From Sporichthya polymorpha DSM 43042 (GTDB lineage Bacteria > Actinomycetota > Actinomycetes > Sporichthyales > Sporichthyaceae), in assembly GCF_000384115.1 (NCBI RefSeq), contig NZ_KB913029.1, positions 308,446 through 364,421 of the forward strand: DNA of 55,976 nucleotides, read 5' to 3'. Shown piece after piece: positions 8,201 through 16,935 of the stretch. A program made the translations under genes and the position numbers. The first letter of the stretch is position 1; each line of letters begins with the position of its first letter. The notes under the pieces are model-generated. The model made no database searches. It had not been told where the DNA came from and saw only the letters and a program-made list of their open reading frames with translations.

Positions 8201-9358
8201 TCAGGCCTCCACACTCAGGACGACCGCGGAGCACGCCGAGAGTTGCCCACCCGTGCCGTTGCACAGGGCGGTGGTCAACGGCCGTTCGACCTGCCACGGC
8301 CCAGCCGTCCGGCGTAGCTGCAGAACCGCTTCGATCAGGAGGAAGATGCCACGCATGCCCGGGTGGTTGGACGACAATCCGCCTCCGTCGGTGTTGGTCG
8401 GGAGAGAGCCGTCGTACCCGAGGCGACCGCCGGCGACGAAGTCACCGGCCTCGCCGGGCTTGCACAGGCCGAGTGCCTCCAGCGTCAACAGGACCGTGAT
8501 GGTGTAGGAGTCGTAGACCTGGAGCAGGTCGATGTCCGCGATCTGAAGGCCGGCCATCTCGAGCGCCCGGTCGGACGCCCGCGCAGCCGGGGCCAGATAG
8601 GTCATGTCGTCCATCGCCACGATCGAGTCGTGCGAGAACGCGCTTGCGGCGCCCTTGACGTGGACGGGCGTGGCGGCGAGATCACGAGCTCGCGCCGCGC
8701 TGGTGATCACGACCGCGCCGCCGCCGTCGGTCACGACACAGCAATCGAGCATGTGGAGCGGATCCGCGATCAGGCGGGACGACAACACGTCGTCGACGGT
8801 GATCGGATCCCGATACATCGCGCCGGGGTTGCGTCCGGCGTTGCGCCGCATCGTCACCGCGACCTCGGCCAGCTGCTCCGAAGTCACGCCGTACTGCGCC
8901 ATGTAGCGCTGAGCAGCCATGGCGTAGGCGCCGACGACCGTGATGCCATGCGGCGAGTAGTACTGCGCCGGACCGGACGCCGCTACCCGGAGGCCTGTTC
9001 CGAGCTTGGATCCGAACTCGGTCCGCTGGGCGCTGCCGTAGACCAGTAACGCCACCTCGCACAGGCCCGCGGAGATCGCGGCGCACGCGTGCTCGACGAA
9101 GGACTCCCACGTCCCGCCGCCCAACGACGTCGAGTCGACGTACCTCGGCGAGATCCCCAGATACTCGGGCAGCAGATTGCCGTGCAGAGAGCCCGTGATC
9201 GCGCAGCTGAACAGGCCATCGACGTCGGCGAAGGTCAGCCCCGCGTCGCCCAGCGCCGCTGCCGCCGCGTCGTAGTGCAGCCGCAAGCTGGTCTTGCCGG
9301 TCTCACGCCCGTACTCGCTGAGACCGACGCCGACGATCGCGCAGGGAGTTCGATTCAC
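8201..9358 (-). CDS. Thiolase-like lipid-transfer protein (Ltp/SCP-x type), probable retro-aldolase subunit
   Basis: 385 residues with the SCP-x thiolase fold. The usual nucleophilic Cys position reads LGGGTWESF (79-87), so thiolysis is unlikely. YDSYT (282-286) and the NTDGGGLSSNHPG loop (322-334) are the Ltp hallmarks. It is only distantly similar to the other Ltp in this operon, so the two pairs probably act on different intermediates. It sits one base downstream of an acyl-CoA dehydrogenase and one base upstream of its DUF35 partner. Confidence 0.9.
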   Translation of the reverse strand: MNRTPCAIVGVGLSEYGRETGKTSLRLHYDAAAAALGDAGLTFADVDGLFSCAITGSLHGNLLPEYLGISPRYVDSTSLGGGTWESFVEHACAAISAGLCEVALLVYGSAQRTEFGSKLGTGLRVAASGPAQYYSPHGITVVGAYAMAAQRYMAQYGVTSEQLAEVAVTMRRNAGRNPGAMYRDPITVDDVLSSRLIADPLHMLDCCVVTDGGGAVVITSAARARDLAATPVHVKGAASAFSHDSIVAMDDMTYLAPAARASDRALEMAGLQIADIDLLQVYDSYTITVLLTLEALGLCKPGEAGDFVAGGRLGYDGSLPTNTDGGGLSSNHPGMRGIFLLIEAVLQLRRTAGPWQVERPLTTALCNGTGGQLSACSAVVLSVEA

Positions 9359-9359
9359 G

Positions 9360-10514
9360 TCACGCCACCGGCAATCTCAGGGCACGGCCCGCGATGATGT
9401 TGCGCTGGATCTCGTTGCTCCCGCCGTAGATCGTGGCGATCTGGGCATGGCGGAACGAGTGCTCGAGGTGGCCGCTCACCGGAGCGGACCCATCTGCGCC
9501 GGTGAGCAGAGCTGCCGGCCCGACCAGGTCAAGCGCCAGGTGCGAGAGGTCCTTGAAGACGTCGGTGACGAAAAGCTTGAACATCGCGGCCTCGGTATTC
9601 GGGATCTCACCCTTCGCGATGATGCAGAAGACGCGGTCGGCCAGCGCCGCGGCCGCCTCAATCTTCGTGTTGACCGCCGAGAGAGCGTGCCGGGTCGCCG
9701 ACGATTCCAGTCGTCCCGGATCTTCCTGGAGTGCTTCCAACAGGTCGTCGAGCAGACGGCGGGCCTGGCCGACATACCCCCGGATCGAAGCGCGTTCGAC
9801 GTCGAGGGCGGTCATGACGACGGCCCAGCCGTCGTTCTCAGCACCGACCCGCAGGCGGTCCGGCACGAAGACGTTGTCGTAGAACGTGGCGTTGGTGCGC
9901 TCGCCGCCGAAGGTGTCGACCGCTCGGACCTCGAATCCCTCGACGTCGGTCGGCACGAGGAACATCGTGAGCCCGCGGTGCTTGCTCACGGTCGGATCCG
10001 TTCGCGCCAACAGGAAAACATAGTCCGCGACGTGCGCGAGAGTGGTGAACATCTTCGCGCCGTTGATCAGGTAACCGCCGTCGACGGGGACCGCCGTCGT
10101 CTTGGCAGCAGCGACATCCGAACCGGAATCCGGCTCGGTGTAGCCGAGGGAGATGAGCACCTCTCCCGAGATCACGCGGGGCAGGATCGCCTGCTTCAGC
10201 TCTTCGGTTCCCAGCCGCGCGATCGTCAGACCGACCATCTCGGTCACCAACTGGCCGTCGATCGGTGCGCGGCAGTACTGCGCGATCTCCCAGAAGGCGG
10301 AGAACTCGGCGGCATCCATGCCGAGCCCGCCGACGTCGGCCGGCCAGGCCGCGCCGATCCACCGCCGTGCCGCGATCGCCTCGTGCAGGCCGGCGTCGTG
10401 CAGGGTTCCGTCCTGGTCGACGCGGGCGGTGATCTCGGGGGTGACGTGCGACTCGAAGAACGCCCGGACCTCGGCCGTGAACCCCGAGTCCTGAGCACTA
10501 TTGCGGAAGTCCAT
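9360..10514 (-). CDS. Acyl-CoA dehydrogenase, probable subunit of a heteromer with 10514-11554
   Basis: 384 residues. The FAD-contact motif GYTEPDSGSD and the long C-terminal helical domain are present, ending IYGGSNEIQRNII. The Glu that precedes the GT/GS in short-chain enzymes is replaced by Gly, as in actinobacterial two-gene (alpha2beta2) dehydrogenases of the FadE26-29 kind, where the base sits elsewhere. The start codon overlaps the stop of the smaller dehydrogenase gene as TGATG, which fits co-assembly. Such heteromers act on bulky steroid-like acyl-CoAs. Confidence 0.92.
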   Translation of the reverse strand: MDFRNSAQDSGFTAEVRAFFESHVTPEITARVDQDGTLHDAGLHEAIAARRWIGAAWPADVGGLGMDAAEFSAFWEIAQYCRAPIDGQLVTEMVGLTIARLGTEELKQAILPRVISGEVLISLGYTEPDSGSDVAAAKTTAVPVDGGYLINGAKMFTTLAHVADYVFLLARTDPTVSKHRGLTMFLVPTDVEGFEVRAVDTFGGERTNATFYDNVFVPDRLRVGAENDGWAVVMTALDVERASIRGYVGQARRLLDDLLEALQEDPGRLESSATRHALSAVNTKIEAAAALADRVFCIIAKGEIPNTEAAMFKLFVTDVFKDLSHLALDLVGPAALLTGADGSAPVSGHLEHSFRHAQIATIYGGSNEIQRNIIAGRALRLPVA

Positions 10515-11554
10515 CAGCGTTCCTTCGACGGGGACTGGATACGGAGCGGCAGCGAGTCATCGACCAGATCGGGATCCTTCGCCAGGATCGAGAGCGCCTT
10601 CGCGAAACGGAGGAACAGGTGAATGTCGTACTCGAGGGTGAATCCGTAACCGCCGAAGAACTGCAGGCCTTCTTTCGCCGCCAGTTCAGCCGCCTCCGCG
10701 CTCTGCAGGAGCGCGAGCGCCGAGTAGTAACGCAGCTGGTCCGCGTCCTGTTCGGCGTCGTACGACGCAGCGCGCAGGACGAGCAGTTCGGCGGCGTCCA
10801 CGGCAGTGAGCCGGTCGACCATCCGGTGCTGAATCGCCTGGAAGCTGCCGATCGGCCGCCCGAACTGGTGCCTGGTCTGGAGGTGCTCCAGGGTCAGTGC
10901 CAGCGCCTGACGCCCCGCGCCCACCAGCTCAGCCGCGCGGAGCAGCCGGAGCTCATGCACGGAGCGGCGGACCAGGGCAGCGGCATCCGGCCGACTCCAC
11001 AGTACCGGCGCCGCCGCACATTCGACGCGGCCCAACGACAGGCGGCCGACGTTGGCCAGGGGCTGGACCGTCACCTCAGGCGCGCGAAAATCGATCAGCG
11101 CCAGTTCCTCACCGATGGCCACGAGAGCGGCGACGGCCACGGAACCACCCCGGGCGTACGGCGCGGGGGCTGTGAGGCGACCGCCGCTGAACGCTCCCCC
11201 CGGTGACGCCGTGGCCACCACGACCGGCTCATCGCCGAGCGCGAAGTCGCCGAGGCTGAGGCCGGCCGCGTCCGCCAGCCGGAGAGCCGCGACAGCCTCG
11301 GCGTAGGGGATGGGTGCGACACTTCGACCTGCTTCGATCCCGACGAGGGCCGCGTCGAGCAGATTGCCTCCGCCCCCGCCGGGCTCGGATACCGACAGGG
11401 TCGCGCCACCCAGGTCCGTGAACTTCTTCCACAAGTCGGCGTCGTGTCCCGACCCCTCGGTCTCCCGCACGCGATTCGGGGTCGCATGCCGGGCGAAGAA
11501 GTCCCGGAACGTCTTGACCGTCAGGTCCTGGTAGTCCTCGAGAGAGAGGTCCAT
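10514..11554 (-). CDS. Acyl-CoA dehydrogenase-like small subunit
   Basis: 346 residues, shorter than a classical dehydrogenase and with a weak middle domain. The conserved HQFGRPIGSFQAIQH FAD segment is clear and the C-terminal GGYGFTLEYDIHLFLRFAK is family-typical. It is the probable partner of the adjacent 384-residue subunit. The ATG at 11554 is chosen over the longer frame to 11605 because GGAG lies 7 bp upstream. A 56-bp gap separates it from the amidohydrolase-like gene. Confidence 0.88.
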   Translation of the reverse strand: MDLSLEDYQDLTVKTFRDFFARHATPNRVRETEGSGHDADLWKKFTDLGGATLSVSEPGGGGGNLLDAALVGIEAGRSVAPIPYAEAVAALRLADAAGLSLGDFALGDEPVVVATASPGGAFSGGRLTAPAPYARGGSVAVAALVAIGEELALIDFRAPEVTVQPLANVGRLSLGRVECAAAPVLWSRPDAAALVRRSVHELRLLRAAELVGAGRQALALTLEHLQTRHQFGRPIGSFQAIQHRMVDRLTAVDAAELLVLRAASYDAEQDADQLRYYSALALLQSAEAAELAAKEGLQFFGGYGFTLEYDIHLFLRFAKALSILAKDPDLVDDSLPLRIQSPSKER

Positions 11555-11610
11555 GGCAATCTCCAAAGTGGGGCCGTCGCGAGTGCGAGCGGGAGACAAG
11601 GTCAACTCAC

Positions 11611-12444
11611 TCAGGCGCGCAGGTCATCGAGGCCGAACGCCGTGATGGCGTTGGACACGAGGAACTTCTCGCGGACCTCGGGCGACAGGCCGAGCGAGTC
11701 GACCTGCCCGAGCGGGCGCTGGAAGTCGAGCACTGGCCAGTCACTGGCGTAGATGCACTTGTCCTGACCGAAAGAGGTGAGGAACTTCGTGAACGCCGGC
11801 TCGAAGTACTTCGGCAGGCGGGCCGAGGTGTCGATGAAGACGTTCGGGTGCTTCCAAGCCACGTGGATCATCTCGTCCACCCACGGGCTGCCGACGTGCC
11901 CGCACACGATTTTCAGCTCGGGGAAGTCGAGCGCGATCTCATCGATCAACAGCGGCTGCCCGGTCCGCGACGGATACAGCGGTCCCGTGCCGCCGACCTG
12001 CGTCTGCAGCGCGATGCCCAGTTCCGCGCACTTGGCGTACAGCGGGTAGAAGACGCGATCGGTCGGGTCACGCCAGAGTGCGAACGCCTCCATCTTGAAA
12101 CCGCACACCGGGTAGTTGCGGACCAAGGCCTCCAAGTCCGCGAGGGCTCGCACGATGGACGTCTGGGTGGGGTCTGTCCACACCACGGCACGCAACCGGT
12201 CCGGCCAACGTTCCATTGCCTCCAGCACCAGATGCATGGGCACCATGGGCCCGCCCGAGATCAGCGAGATGTCCACCTGTGCGGCGTCCATCTCCTCCAT
12301 CATGACCTCGAGCGAAATCCCGTCCTGCAGTCGTGAAGCCTGCCCATACTGCTTGAAAACGTGGAGAGCCCGGTCGGGCAGCCCCTCGACCACCTCTTTG
12401 GTCCACGGCTGGATCCAGGCGTCGATGACCTTTGGGCGCGTCAT
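11611..12444 (-). CDS. Amidohydrolase-2-fold protein lacking the HxH metal motif
   Basis: 277 residues of the COG2159 TIM-barrel type. The usual first-strand IDxHxH is IDAWIQ here (Trp10 and Gln12 replace the two His), and the strand that usually supplies a third His reads IALQTQVGG. The later CGHVG and YASDWP segments are kept. Metal binding and hydrolysis or decarboxylation are therefore doubtful; a binding or hydratase-like role is possible. The start at 12444 overlaps the aldehyde dehydrogenase stop by 4 bp, and the longer frame to 12627 lies inside that gene. Confidence 0.82.
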   Translation of the reverse strand: MTRPKVIDAWIQPWTKEVVEGLPDRALHVFKQYGQASRLQDGISLEVMMEEMDAAQVDISLISGGPMVPMHLVLEAMERWPDRLRAVVWTDPTQTSIVRALADLEALVRNYPVCGFKMEAFALWRDPTDRVFYPLYAKCAELGIALQTQVGGTGPLYPSRTGQPLLIDEIALDFPELKIVCGHVGSPWVDEMIHVAWKHPNVFIDTSARLPKYFEPAFTKFLTSFGQDKCIYASDWPVLDFQRPLGQVDSLGLSPEVREKFLVSNAITAFGLDDLRA

Positions 12445-13937
12445 TCCCACTCCATTCCCACGAGTCCGTACGGCCGCTGCTCGAGCTCCTGGTCGAGCAC
12501 GGTGTAGATGTGCTTGGGTTCGGTGTATTCCAGGGCCGCTTCGGCGGACAGCTCGCGCCCGATCCCGCTCTGCTTGAAGCCACCGAAGGGCCCCTTGGAG
12601 GACACCGCTCCGAAGTCGTTCACCCAAACCGTCCCGGCGGAAATCCGCGCCGCGACGTCACGCGCCGCCCGGACGTTGGTGCCCCATACGACTGCCCCAA
12701 GTCCGTAGATGCTGTCGTTCGCGATCGCCACCGCATCCGCGACAGTGTCGTAGCGGATGACCGACAGCACCGGCCCGAAGATCTCCTCCTGGGCGACGCG
12801 CATGTCGTTGCGGACGTCGACCAGCACGGTGGGCTCGTAGTAGTACCCGCCGCCGAGGCCTTCGACCCGACGGCCGCCCACCAGGATCTTGGCGCCTTCC
12901 TCCAACGCGGAGGCGACGAACGCTTCGATCTTCTCCAACTGGGCCCGACTGATCACCGGGCCGATGTCGGAGGCATAGTCGTCCGCCGGCCCAACCTGGA
13001 TGACCGACGCCCGCTCCCGGAGCAGATCCACGACCTCGTCGTACCGCGCCGACGGCACCAGCATCCGGGTCGTGCACACGCACCCCTGGCCGGCGTGGAC
13101 CATCGAACCGAACAGCGTCCCTCGCACCACCATCTCGGCGTCGGCATCAGGAAGCATGATGCTCGGCGACTTGCCCCCGAGCTCGAGCGTGACGCGTTTG
13201 ACGGTGTCCGCCGCCTTGGCCATCACGAGCTTTCCGACCGCCGTACTTCCCGTGAAGGAAATCTTGTTGACATCCGGGTGTTCGACGAGCCGTTCGCCGA
13301 CCTCGATATCACCATGCACGATGTTCACGACCCCGGGCGGAAAGCCGGCTTCCTCGCACGCCCGCGCCAGTTCACCGGCGGCTCGTGGGGTCAGCGGCGA
13401 CGGCTTGAGCACAACGGTGTTACCCATCGCCACAGCCGGCGCCAGCTTCCAGATGTTCATGAACAAGGGAAAGTTGTAAGGGGTGAAACCGACGCACACG
13501 CCGATCGGCTCCCGATGCACTTCGCTGATGCCGAAGGTCGGTGCGTGGTCGATGGTGTTCCCAGTGGGTCGGAGCAGCAGGGCTTGCTCCGCGAAGTCCT
13601 GCAGTTGGCCGATTGGTGTTCCGACCTGCATCATCTCGGTCAGGCGAACTGGGCACCCGGCATCCTCGGTGACCAGCCTGATAAAGATGTCGGTGCGCGC
13701 GGACAGTGCCTCCGCCAGCCGGAGCAGGGTGTCGCGCCGTTGCTCCGGACGCAGACGCGGCCACGGGCCATGATCGAAAGCCCGCCGGGCGGCGGCCACT
13801 GCCCGGTCTGCGTCCTGGGCGCCGCCGTCCGCGACCTCCGCGATAACGTTGCCGGTCGAAGGATTGCGAACCTCGCGCCATCGGCCGGTGGTTGAGGGGC
13901 TCCACTCGCCGTCGATGTACATCAGTTCCTGATGCAT
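12441..13937 (-). CDS. NAD(P)-dependent aldehyde dehydrogenase
   Basis: 498 residues of the classical ALDH superfamily. Visible: Asn155 in PYNFP, NAD-binding FTGSTAVGK (229-236), catalytic Glu252 in LELGGK and nucleophile Cys286 in GQGC. It should oxidise an aldehyde to an acid, the logical step after P450 and alcohol oxidation and before the ligase. The ATG at 13937 is preferred because GGGAGGA lies 9-10 bp upstream; that site would be coding if the GTG at 13955 were used. Confidence 0.95.
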   Translation of the reverse strand: MHQELMYIDGEWSPSTTGRWREVRNPSTGNVIAEVADGGAQDADRAVAAARRAFDHGPWPRLRPEQRRDTLLRLAEALSARTDIFIRLVTEDAGCPVRLTEMMQVGTPIGQLQDFAEQALLLRPTGNTIDHAPTFGISEVHREPIGVCVGFTPYNFPLFMNIWKLAPAVAMGNTVVLKPSPLTPRAAGELARACEEAGFPPGVVNIVHGDIEVGERLVEHPDVNKISFTGSTAVGKLVMAKAADTVKRVTLELGGKSPSIMLPDADAEMVVRGTLFGSMVHAGQGCVCTTRMLVPSARYDEVVDLLRERASVIQVGPADDYASDIGPVISRAQLEKIEAFVASALEEGAKILVGGRRVEGLGGGYYYEPTVLVDVRNDMRVAQEEIFGPVLSVIRYDTVADAVAIANDSIYGLGAVVWGTNVRAARDVAARISAGTVWVNDFGAVSSKGPFGGFKQSGIGRELSAEAALEYTEPKHIYTVLDQELEQRPYGLVGMEWE

Positions 13938-13983
13938 GCCACGCACTCCTCCCACGTCAACCGCCGGCGCCCGCAGCGGGCAG

Positions 13984-14370
13984 TCAGCTGAACTCGATCT
14001 TCGTCATCGAGTCGAGGATGTGACTGAACGCCGACATGTTCTTCAACAGGACCGACATCTTCCCCTGCACCTTGAGCTGACCCCGGGTCATCGCGGCGGT
14101 CGGACTGGTGCGCTTTTCGAGAACCGCGCGCCACGTCTCGGGATCGCCGGAGATGACGAAATCGGCCGGTTCGGCGTCCGGAGAGGCCAACTCACGAACA
14201 TCCATGACCTTGCCCGCGTCGAACCGCACCAGGAACGCTTTGTCGACCGGCGCCCGGTACTCGAACACCATGGTGTAGGTGATGTTCTTGCCCTTGTCGG
14301 CCCACTCGGGATCCGCGTTGAGCAGCTCCGCCATCGCTTCGTACACCTGCACCGTTCCGAATTGCACCAT
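13984..14370 (-). CDS. SCP2 sterol-binding-domain protein
   Basis: 128 residues forming a single SCP2-type lipid-binding domain, recognisable by the C-terminal MTRGQLKVQGKMSVLLK segment and the preceding FVISGDPETWRAVLE. These domains carry sterols, fatty acyl-CoA or similar hydrophobic molecules. Here it stands alone, between the aldehyde dehydrogenase and the crotonase, and probably shuttles intermediates or presents acyl-CoA to operon enzymes. Confidence 0.88.
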   Translation of the reverse strand: MVQFGTVQVYEAMAELLNADPEWADKGKNITYTMVFEYRAPVDKAFLVRFDAGKVMDVRELASPDAEPADFVISGDPETWRAVLEKRTSPTAAMTRGQLKVQGKMSVLLKNMSAFSHILDSMTKIEFS

Positions 14371-14397
14371 GTCGTTCCCTTCCCGGATCTGAAGACT

Positions 14398-14413
14398 CCC
14401 CCAAAGCTGGGGG
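14398..14413. repeat. Intercistronic hairpin
   Basis: CCCCC-AAAGCT-GGGGG lies 2 bp after the crotonase stop codon on the minus strand and before the SCP2 gene. No T-tract follows, so I read it as an mRNA-stabilising or attenuating hairpin within the operon. Confidence 0.35.
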
Positions 14414-14415
14414 TG

Positions 14416-15270
14416 TTAGGACGAAGACTTGCCGGCGAAGAACTCGTCGCGGAGGTCGAAGGCCTTGGTGACCCCGTTCTGTGCCCGGGTCCGGACGAAG
14501 TTGAACTCGTCCTTCTCGAACCGCAAATTGGTGCCATAGGCGTGGAGCAGAGAGCTACAGATCTCGGACAAACCGAGGCCCATGCTCTCTTCGACCAAGC
14601 GGTAGCACTCCTTCGCGATGACAATGCCATCCGCTGGCATGCGCGCAACGGTCGCAGCCAGTTCCTCAGTTGCCGACTCGAGTTCGCTGGGCGCGACAAA
14701 ACGTGTGAAGCATCCGTGGGGCGCCAACTCATCCGAGAGCGCGATACGCCCCGTGAGAAGAAGATCCTTCGCGAGTACCGGCCCCAACCGGTAGAAGAAC
14801 AAGTGAAGGTTTCCGAGCACCGGCCCGAGAAAGCGCGTAGCCGGCATCCCGACCTTCGTGCCCTCCGCCACGACCGTCAGGTCACAGCTCATGAGGAACT
14901 CAAAGCCACCACCCAGAGCGAAACCTTCGACCTGAGCAATCGTCACTTTGTTGTGGAACAGCAGCTCGTGATACTGACCGAAGGTCTTACGGTCGACGGT
15001 GAGACGCCGCCGCTGGCTGGGCCGCCGGTCGTCGCCTGGCGTGTTGTACCACTCGTAGACCTCGTTCATGTCCTGTCCGGACGAGAAGGCACCGCCGTTG
15101 CCCTTGAGGATGATGACCTTGATGTCGTCGTCCTCGGCCGCGTCGTTCAGGTACTCGCACATGAGGTCGTACATGTGCATCGTCAGCGCGTTGAGCTTGT
15201 CCGGACGATTGAACGTCAGGCGCGCGATGTGTGTCTTGGGGTCCTTGCTGTACAGCACGGGGTCAGTCAC
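14416..15270 (-). CDS. Enoyl-CoA hydratase/isomerase-family protein
   Basis: 284 residues with the crotonase fold. The oxyanion segments are AFSSGQD (61-67) and ALGGGFEF (118-125). Glu124 matches the first catalytic Glu, but the second is Ala144 in GMPATRFLG. One-acid crotonases include isomerases, dehydratases and C-C hydrolases. A charged insertion (about 78-95, RRPSQRRRL) is unusual. The ATG overlaps the ligase stop by 4 bp, and the last codons carry a Ser-rich tail. Confidence 0.9.
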   Translation of the reverse strand: MTDPVLYSKDPKTHIARLTFNRPDKLNALTMHMYDLMCEYLNDAAEDDDIKVIILKGNGGAFSSGQDMNEVYEWYNTPGDDRRPSQRRRLTVDRKTFGQYHELLFHNKVTIAQVEGFALGGGFEFLMSCDLTVVAEGTKVGMPATRFLGPVLGNLHLFFYRLGPVLAKDLLLTGRIALSDELAPHGCFTRFVAPSELESATEELAATVARMPADGIVIAKECYRLVEESMGLGLSEICSSLLHAYGTNLRFEKDEFNFVRTRAQNGVTKAFDLRDEFFAGKSSS

Positions 15271-16832
15271 GACAGCTCGCTTCCTGAGTCGAACGAGGGA
15301 GACGGCAACAGGCGTGTTGCTTCGGCACGCATCACTTTGCCACTGACATTGCGGGGCAGTTCGGGGACCAAGTGAACGGCCCGGGGAGCCTTGTAGTGCG
15401 AGAGTTGAGAACGAACGTGCGTGATCAACGTTTGTTCGAGGGCGTCGGTCGCCTCGGCGGCCGCGTCGTTGGTTGGAACGACGAACGCATGGGGCGCCTC
15501 GCCGAGGCGATCGTCCGGCAGCCCGGCGACCATTACATCGAGGACGCTCGGATGTTCGCGCAGCGTGTCCTCCACCTCCTCAGGCAGGATCTTGAAGCCG
15601 CCGCAGACGATGACATCGGTCCGGCGTCCCACCAGCCAGACGAAACCGTCGTCGTCGAGGTACCCGAGGTCGCCAGTGCGAAGGTAACCCCCCTCGAGGT
15701 ACTTCTCGTCCGCTGTCCCCGCGAGGTAACCCGTCATGCCGAAGGGTGTGCGCACACACAGCTCACCCACGTCGCCTGCAGGCACGGGCGTCAAGTTCTC
15801 ATCGATGAACAGCACGGCGACTCCGGGGTGGGGACGGCCGACGGATCCGACCTTCGTCGATCCGAAAGCCTTGAGGTCGGCGGCGTTCCAGCCGATCACC
15901 TCGCCCGCAGTCTCGGTCTGACCATACGCGTTCAGGACAGCAATGCCGTAGGCCTCGAAGAACCGACGCGCAACCCTCGCGGGGAGGGGTGCCGAGCCGC
16001 TCCTGACGAATCGGAGATCCGCGAGGTCCTCGGCCGGAACCTCCGCATCCAGCACCATCTGGATCATGGTGGGGTTGAGTACCACCGATCGGATCGTCCG
16101 TTCCTTGACAATGCGGACGAACGACTCCACCGCGAAACGCGGCATGAGGATGACCTCGCGGCCGTTGCGGAAAGCAAGGAGGACGTTGTATAGGCCGGCC
16201 ACATGGGCCAGCGGAAACGCCACCAGATTCGGTGCACCCCCGCCGCCTTGTGACGCCCGCGCCCCCAGCATGCGCAGGACAGACTCCAGCGCACCCGTCA
16301 GTGCCTCATGCGAGAGCAGCACCGCCTTGGGCGCACCGCTGGTGCCGGAGGTGTGGAGCACCAACGCAGTCCCTGCCGGCGCCGTCGTCGCGTCATCGCT
16401 GCGTTCCGCGCGACCATAGGTGGCCCAGGTGCCCGCCGCGATCACGACTGCGTCCGGAAGTACCGCGGCGATGCCCTCCGCGTGATCGGGTGCAGTGATC
16501 ACCGCCGCCGGATCGAGCACACGCAGAGCCTTGTCGCGGTCCTTCATTCCGAGCGCCGTGTTGACCGGGGCGATCGCGACGCCCGCCGACCAGGCGCCGA
16601 GAATGACGGAAACCACCTCCAGCCCGTTCGGCAGGTGAACGGCGACGAGGTCGCCTGGACGAATCCGACACGACTCGAGCCGTTCACGAAACCGCTGGGC
16701 GCGCTCCCGAACCTCGCCGCGCGAGAGCGTGACGCCCTCGCAGGTCACGCACGGGCTGTTGGGGTCGATCTCCTCCGCGAGCACGAACGAACTGACGTTG
16801 TGCTCCGCATCGGAGCGCATTGACAGACTCAC
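15267..16832 (-). CDS. Acyl-CoA synthetase (AMP-forming ligase)
   Basis: 521 residues of the ANL superfamily. The ATP-binding P-loop TSGTSGAPK spans 161-169. The YGQTETAG motif, the YLRTGDLG hinge and the C-terminal Lys in NVSGKVMRAE are present, so the enzyme looks active. It should activate a carboxylic acid made by the aldehyde dehydrogenase. The GTG at 16832 is chosen because GGAG lies 6 bp upstream; ATG at 16820 is the alternative. It is the second gene of the operon, 103 bp after the P450. Confidence 0.93.
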   Translation of the reverse strand: MSLSMRSDAEHNVSSFVLAEEIDPNSPCVTCEGVTLSRGEVRERAQRFRERLESCRIRPGDLVAVHLPNGLEVVSVILGAWSAGVAIAPVNTALGMKDRDKALRVLDPAAVITAPDHAEGIAAVLPDAVVIAAGTWATYGRAERSDDATTAPAGTALVLHTSGTSGAPKAVLLSHEALTGALESVLRMLGARASQGGGGAPNLVAFPLAHVAGLYNVLLAFRNGREVILMPRFAVESFVRIVKERTIRSVVLNPTMIQMVLDAEVPAEDLADLRFVRSGSAPLPARVARRFFEAYGIAVLNAYGQTETAGEVIGWNAADLKAFGSTKVGSVGRPHPGVAVLFIDENLTPVPAGDVGELCVRTPFGMTGYLAGTADEKYLEGGYLRTGDLGYLDDDGFVWLVGRRTDVIVCGGFKILPEEVEDTLREHPSVLDVMVAGLPDDRLGEAPHAFVVPTNDAAAEATDALEQTLITHVRSQLSHYKAPRAVHLVPELPRNVSGKVMRAEATRLLPSPSFDSGSELS

Positions 16833-16935
16833 GCCGGCTCCACGGCCGTGGTCGAGTGGCGCAGTGCCATCGAACAATCGTTCCCCTCGGTAGAGCGGTG
16901 CTCGCTGGGGCCCTTGCCCCGCTGGGGTGGACGGA

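Noticed and set aside
9294-10622. A 442-codon plus-strand frame across the acyl-CoA dehydrogenase gene
   Set aside because: Composition is Arg/Asp/Gly-rich, typical of antisense frames in high-GC DNA, and the minus strand carries an unmistakable dehydrogenase there.
12432-15375. Plus-strand frames of about 480 codons opposite the aldehyde dehydrogenase, SCP2 and crotonase genes
   Set aside because: No recognisable domain, no ribosome-binding site, and fully antisense to well-supported genes.
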